A stretch of 64,000 nt of DNA from Allodiplogaster sudhausi (GCA_945643635.1 CALZFC010000271.1:70001-134000), one strand, 5' to 3'. Shown: positions 1 to 13,148, numbered from the stretch's first letter. Numbers and translations are program-made. The notes: generated from the letters alone by a model not told the origin.

Positions 1-1968
1 AAAACAAAACTGTTTAAACTGGACGCGGTCGTCCATCTCCGGCGGCAGTCCCACTGCACATGCTTGCCTTGCACGGGCCAGCTTGACATCTAATCTGAAA
101 CAAGAACACTAAATAATGTTAAAAGATGTGTCTGCGATTATCATGATGCTATTTTCCCGAGTTATGGTAAGTATACGGTATATGGCCTTGTAGCTCCATA
201 CAATGTGTATATGATATCATTGCTGTTTTGTTAGAAATGAAATACAACATGAAATATTAACACTAGATTCGTGTTCTCCATTCTAAATAACAAAAAGGAA
301 ATGATTTACACTTATTTTAGAGGAAAATGGCCATCTACCGTATACACACCGTAATTCTGAGAAAATTATAAAACATCACGATAAGAATTGAATGGAATGT
401 TCGTCATCTCTGTAACTAAAAGCCCCCGAACTGTTGAATTTCAGGGAAAAAAAATTTAAATCGACATAAAAAAATATTTGCGCCGTCAAAATATTAGTGG
501 TCGGTTTTTGGGTGTAAAATTTTTTTTGGAAAAAGTGTTTGAATGCAGTTCAAAGAGCTCGCGATTCTCTATTTAATGATATGTCTACCGTCGTATAACA
601 TTAACAACTAACAACTCTATGCTCAATTTCATTTTAAGGAAATATATGAAAAATTTAAAACATGGCATAGGTTGTTGAGCTCTTCGCATTGTTAATTTTG
701 GACTAATTTTTGCAGGCGAAATTGAAAAAAAGTACCGTGCTCGAAGATTAAGAACAGGATAACTAGAATAAAAACGAAAACTGCAGAAGATTCAACTTGC
801 TCAAAAGAATAATTCTAACGAGCAAAAACTTCTGCCCTGAGAAATGACCTAATCATAAATCAAAAAATTGAACGCGACAAAATCAGTTCGCTAATCCTAT
901 AAAGCAAAATGACCAGAAAATAAACAAATATCAAAGAGGATGCCAAAACCTCAAAGTGGTGCTTCGGGGTGGCCGCCAATATCTCGCCGATGCCGCGCCA
1001 GGATTCCGCGGCGCCGATGTTGGAAGGGGCGCCAAGCGTACATCTTCTCTTAAAGTGTAAATTAATCACATGAACAACAATTCAAGCAAAAAGGAAAGGC
1101 AGAAACAACAAGATAAACATGTAATCTCGTTTAGCACTGAATAAGTTTTATTCGGCAGTTATGAGAGCTGCGACGCGACCGCAACGCGTACAGGTTCTCA
1201 TTTTGCACTATGCACCTCGTACGATGCACGTAATGTCATTGTTCTTAATTGCACGGTGAATGGGACCATTTTTGAATAGTTATATGTAATTTTACATTTC
1301 TGCACGGTTCACCTGATTAAAAATTACGTGAACCATGCAAATAATCACGAATGGTCGCATGGAAATTAAGCACCATATCATTAGGTGCGCCGTACTACAG
1401 CGTGCACCGTGCAAAAAATTAATTGTCGCGTTTCGAAATTCTCGGTAAAGCTTTTTTTGTAGCTTTTTTTTTTTGGATTGCTGTTAGGTTTTCTGCAAGT
1501 ATTCTTTTCATTTGTTTAATGTTTGACGACGAATATTTGCTTCTATGTTTTTCTTGCGATTGTAGTCCCGCCATCCACGCAACGGCATCGAAATGAAGCA
1601 CCAGGGCGTCAACGACTACGGGCGCCAGGGTCGATGCCATCTCTAACGGTTAGAAATTACGTTTTAGGTTTATTTTTTATTTATTTAACTGTTTGGTATT
1701 CGAAGTGTTTTGTTTAATCGAAAATTTCGTAGGCATTTTGTTCTTAAGTTTGTTTTTTCACTGGAATGAAATCCGGTAGTTGTTTTAGAATAAAAATAAA
1801 GGAAATCTTTCTTAACGGTTTATTCGAGAATGCATCCTTTTTGGAATAGCTTTCAGATTATACTTCCATTAGTTTGAGTATGCGTATTGTATAGTGGGAA
1901 ATCGAATGAAGTTCTTTTCTTTTATCCTTTTTTTAAAGATATTCGATTCAATTTAAACTTTTTTGTAG

Positions 1969-3955
1969 TGGCGACTATGCGGAAGCCACGGGAGGACTCT
2001 TCCGCCGGCGCCTAGGGATGCGACTTCTAATGGTTAGACATCACTTTTTGGCTTTATATTTATTTGTCTAGCATTACAGGTGTTTAGTTTTGTTTTAAAA
2101 CGGAGTAGGTCTTTTGATCTTTTTTAACTTCACATAATATTAAAATCCAACTTTTTTTAAGGATAAAATCAAGGTAATCTTTCTTAAAGATTCATTTGAT
2201 AATGCATTTTTTTGGGAATAGTTTTAACATGATTTTCCTTTTAGCCGATTAATGTCGGAGCGAAACTTTTGTTTTTATTTTTCGGTTCTCCTTTAATCCG
2301 TTTCATAATTTGCTTTAAAATTAGCGTAATGTAGTAGGAGCGTAGTTTTATTTATTTAAAAAAGATCAATTTATTGACATAAGAAACCACTTCATAGAGA
2401 ATTCTTGTACCGTACTCATTGAGATTACGGTAGTCGATAATGCTTAAACTGGTTCATTTTAATTCACCCCCCCCCCCCCGCACAATTAGTTTCTTTTTTG
2501 TCGGTATCTCTTATAAACTTTTCTTATTTCAGCACGAGCAACGTGTCCTGTTCGATAAAGTGGACGGGAGTCCTCGGGGGCATCGAGTGGACGGCGAACT
2601 CTTGAGGGAGTTCGTATTCCTCCCTTGCAGCCTTCCTTCCCAATTGAGAAAGGTTCGACATATACATTTTATTTTCCTTTGGTGTTTTTATTGTCTAAAA
2701 TACAGCTTTTTGGGCGTTCTTTCGCAAACCCGTATTATTTTTTTCACGACATTGAATAGATTAGATGTGTGAAAGGAATGCACTTTCCTTGACTGTTAAA
2801 GGGGAAAACCTTTCACTAAAGCACTTTTGCTGACCAACGGTTTTTGTTGTTTCTTGGTATCAAAAATTATTGATATTATTTAAATGAGGGGGATCTAATT
2901 CAGGAGTGGATGGATGTGCCCCGGCCCTCTTCTTCTTTGGTGGCGGCTTCGATGACGGTCGGTCCTGGTGGCGGCGGACCTGGCCGCGCCCTCCGCTTTT
3001 GTAAGTATTTTTCTTCTTTTAAAGGTTTGGTAAAGTACATTGTATACAACAGGCTGCTTCTTTTAATTTATTCTTGATTATCTAGTGCTTAGTTTCATTA
3101 GAAAAATCTAAGTTAGCATCGCAATAATGTAAGTTGGAAACAGTGACATGGTACGGTATCAGGGTAAAAAGGTACTGTCCTTTCGACAGACCTTATTTTG
3201 GGCCTCCCCGATGTTCTACCCCACCATGTTATTGAAGGCCATTTAGACAAAAACAGCTAATCCACCCTGGTTTCCCGGCCTAATAATTCATTCCCCACCC
3301 TAATCTTTTGGGTCCTCGACAGCGGCTTTTATTCCCTGTACGGTATGCATACTGTAGCGGCGCAGCCTTCTTTTAGGTGATGATTCACAGCTTGACTTTC
3401 GGCCGGTACAAGGCTAATAGTCTAAGTTTATCCTGTTGGGTATCGCGCCCGTAATTTTGCGCCTTTGTATCGTAATTTCTTTGAAGAAAAGAATCATCTA
3501 ATCTAGTCTTTTCGAGTGAATTGAACCAAGGAATCCACTGAAATTAATGCTGCTATATCAGGGTGGGCTAACCCCCCCCCCTACCGTTAGCATCCGTGAT
3601 TTCCTTGTAGTGTTGTCGTGAGTTAAGTTCCCTTCCTATTTTCAACTATCTAAAAGTAGAATTCCTTTAAAATGTGGAGTTGTTAGTGTTCCTATTTAAT
3701 CGTAACTGAAACTGAACAAACAAGTTGTAGGATATTCTTTCTTTTTTTCTGACAAAATTTCAAAGGAAACGTTTTCAACCATTCATACCGTAACTCCTGT
3801 TCTTTTTCTTTATCCTTTTCTTTAATCTCAATCTCCCTTCACCCTCTCTTGTTTTACCTTCCTCAATGTCTTTTCTTGCAGACCATGGCGGCCGACCCGA
3901 GACCTACCGCCAGCACTTCGAGTCGATCTCCCGAATAATCACCGGTGGGGGCTAA
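1969..3955 (+). other. Chain of exon-like GC-rich islands in the element (unknown protein)
   Basis: Four islands have canonical splice borders: 1969-2032, 2533-2652, 2904-3000 and 3882-3955, each preceded by a pyrimidine-rich ...AG and the first three followed by GT. Joined in order they stay open in one frame: the first ends as ..GMRLLM, the second begins HEQRVLFDKVDG, the third EWMDVPRPSSSLVAASM, and the fourth reads HGGRPETYRQHFESIS and ends with TAA. The second to fourth total about 96 codons. More islands lie at 957-1037 and 1566-1648 but I could not join them in frame. The mirrored set is on the minus strand at about 5604-7589. The diverged third copy keeps the frame of the third island (E-x-M and SLVAxSM). 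I recognise no family. Confidence 0.4.
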
Positions 3956-4189
3956 AAAGGAATCGTCTATTTTACATACCCTCCCTGATTTTTTGCCTTC
4001 AATCTAGTTAGTCTCCATATTGCGAATTGATTCTTTCGAATTCATGCTTTCTCTGTAGTTCGTAAGTCCACTTATTCCTATCGTCGATTTTTGTTTAGTT
4101 AACATTATAATTCCATTAATTTTCTGCTTTTCCTTACTTCATTTTTTCTTACACTATGTTTTAATTGGTCCGATGTTGAAATTTCAACC

Positions 4190-5345
4190 TTTAGCCAGAA
4201 TTAATGGTCGTTTAAAATGACGTGCCACTTTTGACAGCCGTAAAAAATGCCTTGCCAATTTTGATAGCCATCAAATTTGCTGGACTTTTTTGACACCTGT
4301 TTAAACTGCCATGCCATTTCTGCTAGCCGCCAAAATTGGCAAGCTGGTTTGGCAAATTTTTCACTCTATTATTTTGGCTTGGCAAATTTAGCAGTTGATC
4401 AACTCTGGCAGGTAATCTTGGCAGATTTATATCGCTGCTTTTTTTGGCAAAAAGGCCCACTCCTCCTCGAGAAGCTGTGACATATTTTTCAACCATTTTC
4501 TGTGCCATCTTCGTTTAACACTTGCGTAATTTTGCCTCGACACTTTTGACTCGTATCTTTTTTTGGTTAGGTTGTTTTTGCCATTTTAGACAGCTGTTGA
4601 TTTTGGCATGATGAATATTGAAGAATAAACCTTGATGACATTCTTGACAATCATACAAATTGCCATGGCATAATAAATGGGCTTGAAAACTGGCAAATTT
4701 GCTTGCCAAAAATAACAGCAAAACTGAAAATTGCAGAGAAAAACCAAACTTTTTAATTCACACTGTCTTATATGTATGTATGTACATATAAGACAGTGTG
4801 AATTAAAAAGTTTGGTTTTTCTCTGCAATTTTCAGTTTTGCTGTTATTTTTGGCAAGCAAATTTGCCAGTTTTCAAGCCCATTTATTATGCCATGGCAAT
4901 TTGTATGATTGTCAAGAATGTCATCAAGGTTTATTCTTCAATATTCATCATGCCAAAATCAACAGCTGTCTAAAATGGCAAAAACAACCTAATTAAAAAA
5001 AGATACGAGTCAAAAGTGTCGAGGCAAAATTACGCAAGTGTTAAACGAAGATGGCACAGAAAATGGTTGAAAAATATGTCACAGCTTCTCGAGGAGGAGT
5101 GGGCCTTTTTGCCAAAAAAAGCAGCGATATAAATCTGCCAAGATTACCTGCCAGAGTTGATCAACTGCTAAATTTGCCAAGCCAAAATAATAGAGTGAAA
5201 AATTTGCCAAACCAGCTTGCCAATTTTGGCGGCTAGCAGAAATGGCATGGCAGTTTAAACAGGTGTCAAAAAAGTCCAGCAAATTTGATGGCTATCAAAA
5301 TTGGCAAGGCATTTTTTACGGCTGTCAAAAGTGGCACGTCATTTT
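4190..5345. repeat. Block dense in TTGCCA/TGGCAA half-sites around the palindrome centre
   Basis: On both sides of the centre the sequence is built from recurring TTGCCA, TGGCAA and TTTTGACAGCC-like words, many as short inverted pairs, at intervals of roughly 25-40 bases. The same vocabulary fills 10150-10810 in the third copy. Such clustering is typical of terminal regions of DNA transposons that bind a transposase repeatedly; that role is inference. Confidence 0.55.
4754..4805. repeat. Palindrome centre: hairpin with about 6-nt loop
   Basis: The two arms meet with essentially no spacer. CTTATATGTA (to 4776) pairs with TACATATAAG (from 4783) around a loop of about six bases, and pairing continues outward through the complete arms. 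The sequence just left of the centre recurs at 10830-10877, where it ends a separate copy of the element, so the centre is probably two element termini joined tail to tail. Confidence 0.85.
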
Positions 5346-5603
5346 AAACGACCATTAATTCTGGCTAAAGGTTGAAATTTCAACATCGGACAAATTAAAA
5401 CATAGTGTAAGAAAAAATGAAGTAAGGAAAAGCAGAAAATTAATGGAATTATAATGTTAACTAAACAAAAATCGACGATAGGAATAAGTGGACTTACGAA
5501 CTACAGAGAAAGCATGAATTCGAAAGAATCAATTCGCAATATGGAGACTAACTAGATTGAAGGCAAAAAATCAGGGAGGGTATGTAAAATAGACGATTCC
5601 TTT

Positions 5604-7589
5604 TTAGCCCCCACCGGTGATTATTCGGGAGATCGACTCGAAGTGCTGGCGGTAGGTCTCGGGTCGGCCGCCATGGTCTGCAAGAAAAGACATTGAGGAA
5701 GGTAAAACAAGAGAGGGTGAAGGGAGATTGAGATTAAAGAAAAGGATAAAGAAAAAGAACAGGAGTTACGGTATGAATGGTTGAAAACGTTTCCTTTGAA
5801 ATTTTGTCAGAAAAAAAGAAAGAATATCCTACAACTTGTTTGTTCAGTTTCAGTTACGATTAAATAGGAACACTAACAACTCCACATTTTAAAGGAATTC
5901 TACTTTTAGATAGTTGAAAATAGGAAGGGAACTTAACTCACGACAACACTACAAGGAAATCACGGATGCTAACGATAGGGGGGGGGGTTAGCCCACCCTG
6001 ATATAGCAGCATTAATTTCAGTGGATTCCTTGGTTCAATTCACTCGAAAAGACTAGATTAGATGATTCTTTTCTTCAAAGAAATTACGATACAAAGGCGC
6101 AAAATTATGGGCGCGATACCCAACAGGATAAACTTAGACTATTAGCCTTGTACCGGCCGAAAGTCAAGCTGTGAATCATCACCTAAAAGAAGGCTGCGCC
6201 GCTACAGTATGCATACCGTACAGGGAATAAAAGCCGCTGTCGAGGACCCAAAAGATTAGGGTGGGGAATGAATTATTAGGCCGGGAAACCAGGGTGGATT
6301 AGCTGTTTTTGTCTAAATGGCCTTCAATAACATGGTGGGGTAGAACATCGGGGAGGCCCAAAATAAGGTCTGTCGAAAGGGCAGTACCTTTTTACCCTGA
6401 TACCGTACCATGTCACTGTTTCCAACTTACATTATTGCGATGCTAACTTAGATTTTTCTAATGAAACTAAGCACTAGATAAGCAAGAATAAATTAAAAGA
6501 AGCAGCCTGTTGTATACAATGTACTTTACCAAACCTTTAAAAGAAGAAAAATACTCACAAAAGCGGAGGGCGCGGCCAGGTCCGCCGCCACCAGGACCGA
6601 CCGTCATCGAAGCCGCCACCAAAGAAGAAGAGGGCCGGGGCACATCCATCCACTCCTGAATTAGATCCCCCTCATTTAAATAATATCAATAATTTTTGAT
6701 ACCAAGAAACAACAAAAACCGTTGGTCAGCAAAAGTGCTTTAGTGAAAGGTTTTCCCCTTTAACAGTCAAGGAAAGTGCATTCCTTTCACACATCTAATC
6801 TATTCAATGTCGTGAAAAAAATAATACGGGTTGGCGAAAGAACGCCCAAAAAGCTGTATTTTAGACAATAAAAACACCAAAGGAAAATAAAATGTATATG
6901 TCGAACCTTTCTCAATTGGGAAGGAAGGCTGCAAGGGAGGAATACGAACTCCCTCAAGAGTTCGCCGTCCACTCGATGCCCCCGAGGACTCCCGTCCACT
7001 TTATCGAACAGGACACGTTGCTTGTGCTGAAATAAGAAAAGTTTATAAGAGATACCGACAAAAAAAGAAACTAATTGTGCGGGGGGGGGGGTGAATTAAA
7101 ATGAACCAGTTTAAGCATTATCGACTACCGTAATCTCAATGAGTACGGTACAAGAATTCTCTATGAAGTGGTTTCTTATGTCAATAAATTGATCTTTTTT
7201 AAATAAATAAAACTACGCTCCTACTACATTACGCTAATTTTAAAGCAAATTATGAAACGGATTAACGGAGAACCGAAAAATAAAAACAAAAGTTTCGCTC
7301 CGACATTAATCGGCTAAAAGGAAAATCATGTTAAAACTATTCCCAAAAAAATGCATTATCAAATGAATCTTTAAGAAAGATTACCTTGATTTTATCCTTT
7401 AAAAAAGTTGGATTTTAATATTATGTGAAGTTAAAAAAGATCAAAAGACCTACTCCGTTTTAAAACAAAACTAAACACCTGTAATGCTAGACAAATAAAT
7501 ATAAAGCCAAAAAGTGATGTCTAACCATTAGAAGTCGCATCCCTAGGCGCCGGCGGAAGAGTCCTCCCGTGGCTTCCGCATAGTCGCCA
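5604..7589 (-). other. Mirror copy of the exon-like islands in the right arm
   Basis: This is the reverse-complement counterpart of the islands at 1969-3955. Splice borders and the terminal stop are preserved, and few substitutions separate the copies; for example the second island starts CACAAG rather than CACGAG (Glu to Lys), near 7018-7023. It is a duplicate, not independent evidence of a gene. Confidence 0.4.
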
Positions 7590-9599
7590 CTACAAAAAAG
7601 TTTAAATTGAATCGAATATCTTTAAAAAAAGGATAAAAGAAAAGAACTTCATTCGATTTCCCACTATACAATACGCATACTCAAACATAGAAAAGGAAAA
7701 CAAAAGTATCAGCTAATGGAAGTATAATCTGAAAGCTATTCCAAAAAGGATGCATTCTCGAATAAACCGTTAAGAAAGATTTCCTTTATTTTTATTCTAA
7801 AACAACTACCGGATTTCATTCCAGTGAAAAAACAAACTTAAGAACAAAATGCCTACAAAATTTTCGATTAAACAAAACACTTCGAATACCAAACAGTTAA
7901 ATAAATAAAAAATAAACCTAAAACGTAATTTCTAACCGTTAGAGATGGCATCGACCCTGGCGCCCGTAGTCGTTGCCGCCCTGGTGCTTCATTTCGATGC
8001 CGTTGCGTGGATGGCGGGACTACAATCGCAAGAAAAACATAGAAGCAAATATTCGTCGTCAAACATTAAACAAATGAAAAGAATACTTGCAGAAAACCTA
8101 ACAGCAATCCAAAAAGCTACAGCTTTACCGAGAATTTCGAAACGCGACAATTAATTTTTTGCACGGTGCACGCTGTAGTACGGCGCACCTAATGATATGG
8201 TGCTTAATTTCCATGCGACCATTCGTGATTATTTGCATGGTTCACGTAATTTTTAATCATGTCAACCGTGCAGAAATGTAAAATTACATATAACTATTCA
8301 AAAATGGTCCCATTCACCGTGCAATTAAGAACAATGACATTACGTGCATCGTACGAGGTGCATAGTGCAAAATGAGAACCTGTACGCGTTGCGGTCGCGT
8401 CGCAGCTCTCATAACTGCCGAATAAAACTTATTCAGTGCTAAACGAGATTACATGTTTATCTTGTTGTTTCTGCCTTTCCTTTTTGCTTGAATTGTTGTT
8501 CATGTGATTAATTTACACTTTAAGAGAAGATGTACGCTTGGCGCCCCTTCCAACATCGGCGCCGCGGAATCCTGGCGCGGCATCGGCGAGATATTGGCGG
8601 CCACCCCGAAGCACCACTTTGAGGTTTTGGCATCCTCTTTGATATTTGTTTATTTTCTGGTCATTTTGCTTTATAGGATTAGCGAACTGATTTTGTCGCG
8701 TTCAATTTTTTGATTTATGATTAGGTCATTTCGCAGGGCAGAAGTTTTGCTCGTTAGAATTATTCTTTTGAGCAAGTTGAATCTTCTGCAGTTTTCGTTT
8801 TTATTCTAGTTATCCTGTTCTTAATCTTCGAGCACGGTACTTTTTTTCAATTTCGCCTGCAAAAATTAGTCCAAAATTAACAATGCGAAGAGCTCAACAA
8901 CCTATGCCATGTTTTAAATTTTTCATATATTTCCTTAAAATGAAATTGAGCATAGAGTTGTTAGTTGTTAATGTTATACGACGGTAGACATATCATTAAA
9001 TAGAGAATCGCGAGCTCTTTGAACTGCATTCAAACACTTTTTCCAAAAAAAATTTTACACCCAAAAACCGACCACTAATATTTTGACGGCGCAAATATTT
9101 TTTTATGTCGATTTAAATTTTTTTCCCTGAAATTCAACAGTTCGGGGGCTTTTAGTTACAGAGATGACGAACATTCCATTCAATTCTTATCGTGATGTTT
9201 TATAATTTTCTCAGAATTACGGTGTGTATACGGTAGATGGCCATTTTCCTCTAAAATAAGTGTAAATCATTTCCTTTTTGTTATTTAGAATGGAGAACAC
9301 GAATCTAGTGTTAATATTTCATGTTGTATTTCATTTCTAACAAAACAGCAATGATATCATATACACATTGTATGGAGCTACAAGGCCATATACCGTATAC
9401 TTACCATAACTCGGGAAAATAGCATCATGATAATCGCAGACACATCTTTTAACATTATTTAGTGTTCTTGTTTCAGATTAGATGTCAAGCTGGCCCGTGC
9501 AAGGCAAGCATGTGCAGTGGGAGTGCCGCCGGAGATGGACGACCGCGTCCAGTTTAAACAGTTTTGTTTTATTATTGTTTTCAATTATCTATTATAATT

Positions 9600-10877
9600 T
9601 TAATTTTTTTAATGTTAAATAGAATTGATATTTTATAGGGATGGAAAATCTTTCATTAATATCCACTTGTTGGCCAACAGTTTTTTTTTTCAGTTTTGCC
9701 AACAATTATTGACATGTAAATGAAAGAGAATCTAATTCAGGAGGTGATGGTGGAGCCGCCGGTCGTCGCAGTGGTTTCTTTGGTGGCGAAGTCGATGATG
9801 GTTCTGGCAGCGGGCTACGGCCCTCCTCCTTCGTGAATCTTGCGTCCCCAGGGATTCTCAGTGATCAAGTCACACGAGGCCATGCATCTCGAAGCTGGAA
9901 GAGTTACCTATTCCAGTGATGATGGCCAGTCTAGTGGCTGGTATGTTAACCTTGCTAGCATTTATCAACTGAGTTCTAGAATGTTGTGATGACTGTTATA
10001 CTGTAGAAACAGCCATGTTTCATGACTGATCTAAATATATTTTTTTATTGTTTCCTATTTGTTATATAAGGATGCATATGTGAATTTAGTGATGTGAGGA
10101 GGGCTAAATCCTATTTTAGTAGGAATGTTGTGCTATGAGCCTTTTTTGGGGTAAAAAAAAGGATTTGCCTTTTTTAACGGCCGTCAAAACGGCCAGCCAT
10201 TATTTATAGCCGTTAAAATTGGCTTGCCACTTTTGAAGGGTCAAAAATTTGGCTTGCCACTTTTGAAGGGTCAAGAATTTGGCTTGCCACTTTTGAAGGG
10301 TCAAAAATTTGGCTTGCCATTTTTGATGCCCGCTGAATTTGCCAAGTTGCCATTTTTGACGGCTGTCAAAATTGCCAAGTTGCTCGGCCGACAGCCGCTT
10401 ACTCGTGGCACGTTTAACAGCTGTTAAAAATGTCAAATCCTTTTGCCAATTCTGATAGCTGTTTATTTTGGCTGTGACATTTTTTATAAGTGAAGAATTT
10501 GCCAAAACCCTTGAAATTTTGAACATATGCAAATTGCGCCATGGAAAATTTGGAGGCCGTCAAATTTGGCATGTTATTAATCCACTTTTAAAGACCTCTA
10601 TTTTTGCCACGCCAAATTGTTGTCCTGTTAAATATGCCGAAGCCGGGTTGTCAATAATTAGGGCACATTTCTGTGGCTCAGCCATTTTCTTCGCTTGTAC
10701 ATTGTGCCCGTCATTTTATTAACCGTCTTATTTGTCATGACAAGTTTGAATCAATGAATAAAATACTGCCACATTTGCTTGTGTGTTTCACCTGCCAAAT
10801 TTGGCAAAAATAACAGCTTAATCGAAAAATGCAGAGAAAAACCAAACTTTTTAATTCACACTGTCTTATATGTATGT
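9600..10877 (+). repeat. Diverged third copy of the palindrome-arm element
   Basis: From about 9630 this segment aligns in direct orientation with the left arm from about 2790: the (C/T)TTTCA(C/T)TAA, GGCCAACAG/GACCAACGG and ATCTAATTCAGGAG landmarks occur in the same order. It then passes to the TTGCCA-rich block and ends with the 47 bases that also lead into the palindrome centre (10830-10877 compared with about 4731-4778). Similarity stops there. The copy is shorter than the left arm, with internal loss. Confidence 0.75.
10221..10330. repeat. 30-bp tandem repeat, three to four copies
   Basis: Three near-identical 30-bp units starting GGCTTGCCACTTTTGAAGGG, plus a partial fourth, lie inside the third element copy. 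Because 30 is a multiple of three, both strands show repetitive open frames (PLLKGQ.FGL on plus, QKWQAKFLTL on minus). These are by-products of the repeat, not genes. Confidence 0.9.
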
Positions 10878-12745
10878 TCCCTCTACAAATATATTTCACT
10901 TGTGTCCGGTAAGTATGCTTTTCCACCGTTTTTTTTATTTTGCATCTCATCATCGTTTCCCCCACTTCACTTTCTCATTCACTTCTCTCTCACCTTCTCT
11001 TTCTCTCTATCTGCATCTCTCATTCTCGATCTCTGTCTTCTGAGGCCATGCATGGTTCGGCTGAACAAGCACTACGAAAGAATCCGATGAGTATTGAATG
11101 GTCAGAGGGTGTCAGTTCGTGGTATGCGGGTGCAGAGAGATCCGCCGATGTTGCATTCTGCCTAGCTTGCTCATTCTCTTTCGCCTGTCTACCTCTGCCC
11201 ACTTTGTCTCACAGCTACCGACTAGATGCCATTTCCTGCTTATCCTTCTCTTCTATCCTTTTATTCCATAAGCTAATGACGAGAGCCATGTATTCAACAG
11301 ACTTTTTTTTTGGAAAAAAATGTGAAGGAGGTTATAGAAGAGAGTGGTAAAAGAATGAAGAGAATGAGAGAGAGTATGTGGAGTAGAGAGAGACAGAGAG
11401 AGTGTGTGTTTGTGTATTGTAATTTATGAATAGTTACAACTAACTATTTCTCTTCTCTCTCCCTGGCCCTCTTTTCTCACTATCCCTCTCTCTCTCTCGC
11501 GCTCGCTCTTGCTCTCTCTCTCTCTCTCTCTCGCCTCTTTCTCCCTCACTTTGCTTCACTGCCTGTACAGCCAATGACAGGATGGCAGTGCTTCCGGTGC
11601 GCCTGAGATGCCAGCAGACGCAGGCATTGAAGAAGTGTCTGAAGAGTGATAGCGAGGGAGAGAGACAGAGAGAGGGGAGAGAGAGAGGATGGAATCACAA
11701 TTGCGAGACATGGGACCATCCAGGGAATAGAGATATGAAAAGTGTGGAGAGGATTTGGTAGGCGCTGTATGGGCTTCTTGTGATGGGTGAGGGACAGCGG
11801 TCAAGTGGGGGAAGAGGTCAGCCAATCACATCCACTAATCATTGCAATCATCGAGAAGATTAAGCTTTGAGAATCTAGGGATTTGATTTTAAAACAACTT
11901 CCAAATTATTTACCTATATAATAAAAGATAAATGGATATGTAACAGGAAAGATTGGAGGAATAGTCAGAGAAGAAGTACATTATTCGACGGGAAGAGGGC
12001 CAGAAAAAAGAGGGGAGAAGTGTAGAGGATAGAGACAAGGAGAGAGAGAGAGAGATTCTTCTCTGGTGAGTTGCAGAAGCAGCTGTATCAGAGATAACTT
12101 CGGAAGGTCATCGTTCCTCGTTCCATTACTCATTTATCATCGTCCCAGCATGGCAAGATCGTGCGCCATTAAGATATAATGAGCCGTTGTTCCATGACCT
12201 TCTCTCTCCTCTCAATCCACACTCTTTTCTCTCTTTCTCAATGGTTCAACTTCTTGCTCTCGCTCCAAGCCTAGAATTCGTTTTGTCCCGTACTGATCTT
12301 ATCTCTTTCTATCGCTAACCATACGCTACCTTCCCGGCTGCCACATCAAGAAACAACCTCGTTCAACTCGACATTCCTCCTCCACTATTAACATTCCTCT
12401 TCTACCATCACAGAAATCTCTCCTAGACAAAATTGCATTTTTCCTTTGCAAGATTGAAACGTAATAAGAACAGATCTTCAGCCTGTCACTATATGTGCTT
12501 AATTAACGGAAAGTACTTGCAAACTATGCAAATGAAAAACGATCTATGAGAGAGAGAAGAGAGTAGAAAGATAGAGAGAGCAAAGGAAGGAGAGAGAGTG
12601 AAGAGAGAGAGAGAAGGAGATAGTTGAGGCTGATTTCATTTGCAATCCTTCCTTTCCTACCGCAAGAGTGATGCCTTCTCTGTTCGTGTGATCTCATCTC
12701 CTTCCACCTTTTTCTCATCCGTCCTCTCTCTCTATCACTGTATCT

Positions 12746-12783
<38 letters not shown>

Positions 12784-12861
12784 TTCTCACTGCCCATCTC
12801 GTCAATTGTCCTGTGGCCACATATGGCAGCAGCCTGCACTCATCTACTATTTTCTTCCCCG

Positions 12862-12902
<41 letters not shown>

Positions 12903-13097
12903 CTCTCTCCTCTTGTCTTCCACTCTCTCCCTTCCTTTCTCTCTTGCCTTCTCTGACCAGCCTGCCTCGGGGGATGTCCACCGAGCATGTATCCACTGTC
13001 GCCTGGGCACTGGATGACAACGATGATGTCCTTTCTCTCGCGTCCCGATTCTTCCGCAGTACCCGCTGTCTCTTCCCCCTCTCTCTCTCTCTCTCCC

Positions 13098-13148
<51 letters not shown>

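Larger units (their letters stand above)
1..9570. repeat. Giant near-perfect inverted repeat, two 4.78-kb arms
   Basis: The first bases of the window reappear reverse-complemented at 9561-9570, and the match continues inward to a centre near 4779/4780. The arms are almost identical but not exact: the right arm has about 27 extra nt near 7685-7712, and the left arm has about 14 extra nt in the T-runs near 1455-1475. The left arm reaches the window edge, so the outer limit is unknown. Each arm is AT-rich with short GC-rich, exon-like islands. No ORF above about 110 codons and no transposase, polymerase or integrase motif is seen. A diverged third copy lies beside it (9600-10877), so this looks like an inverted dimer of a mobile or duplicated element of unknown type. 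Confidence 0.95.

Noticed and set aside
1..9570. Polinton/Maverick or Helitron identity for the large palindrome
   Set aside because: No polymerase, integrase, Rep or helicase motif in any frame, and the inverted repeat is the whole unit rather than a terminal repeat.
10200..10532. QKWQAKFLTL repeat frame and its plus-strand counterpart
   Set aside because: By-product of a 30-bp tandem repeat inside a decayed element copy.
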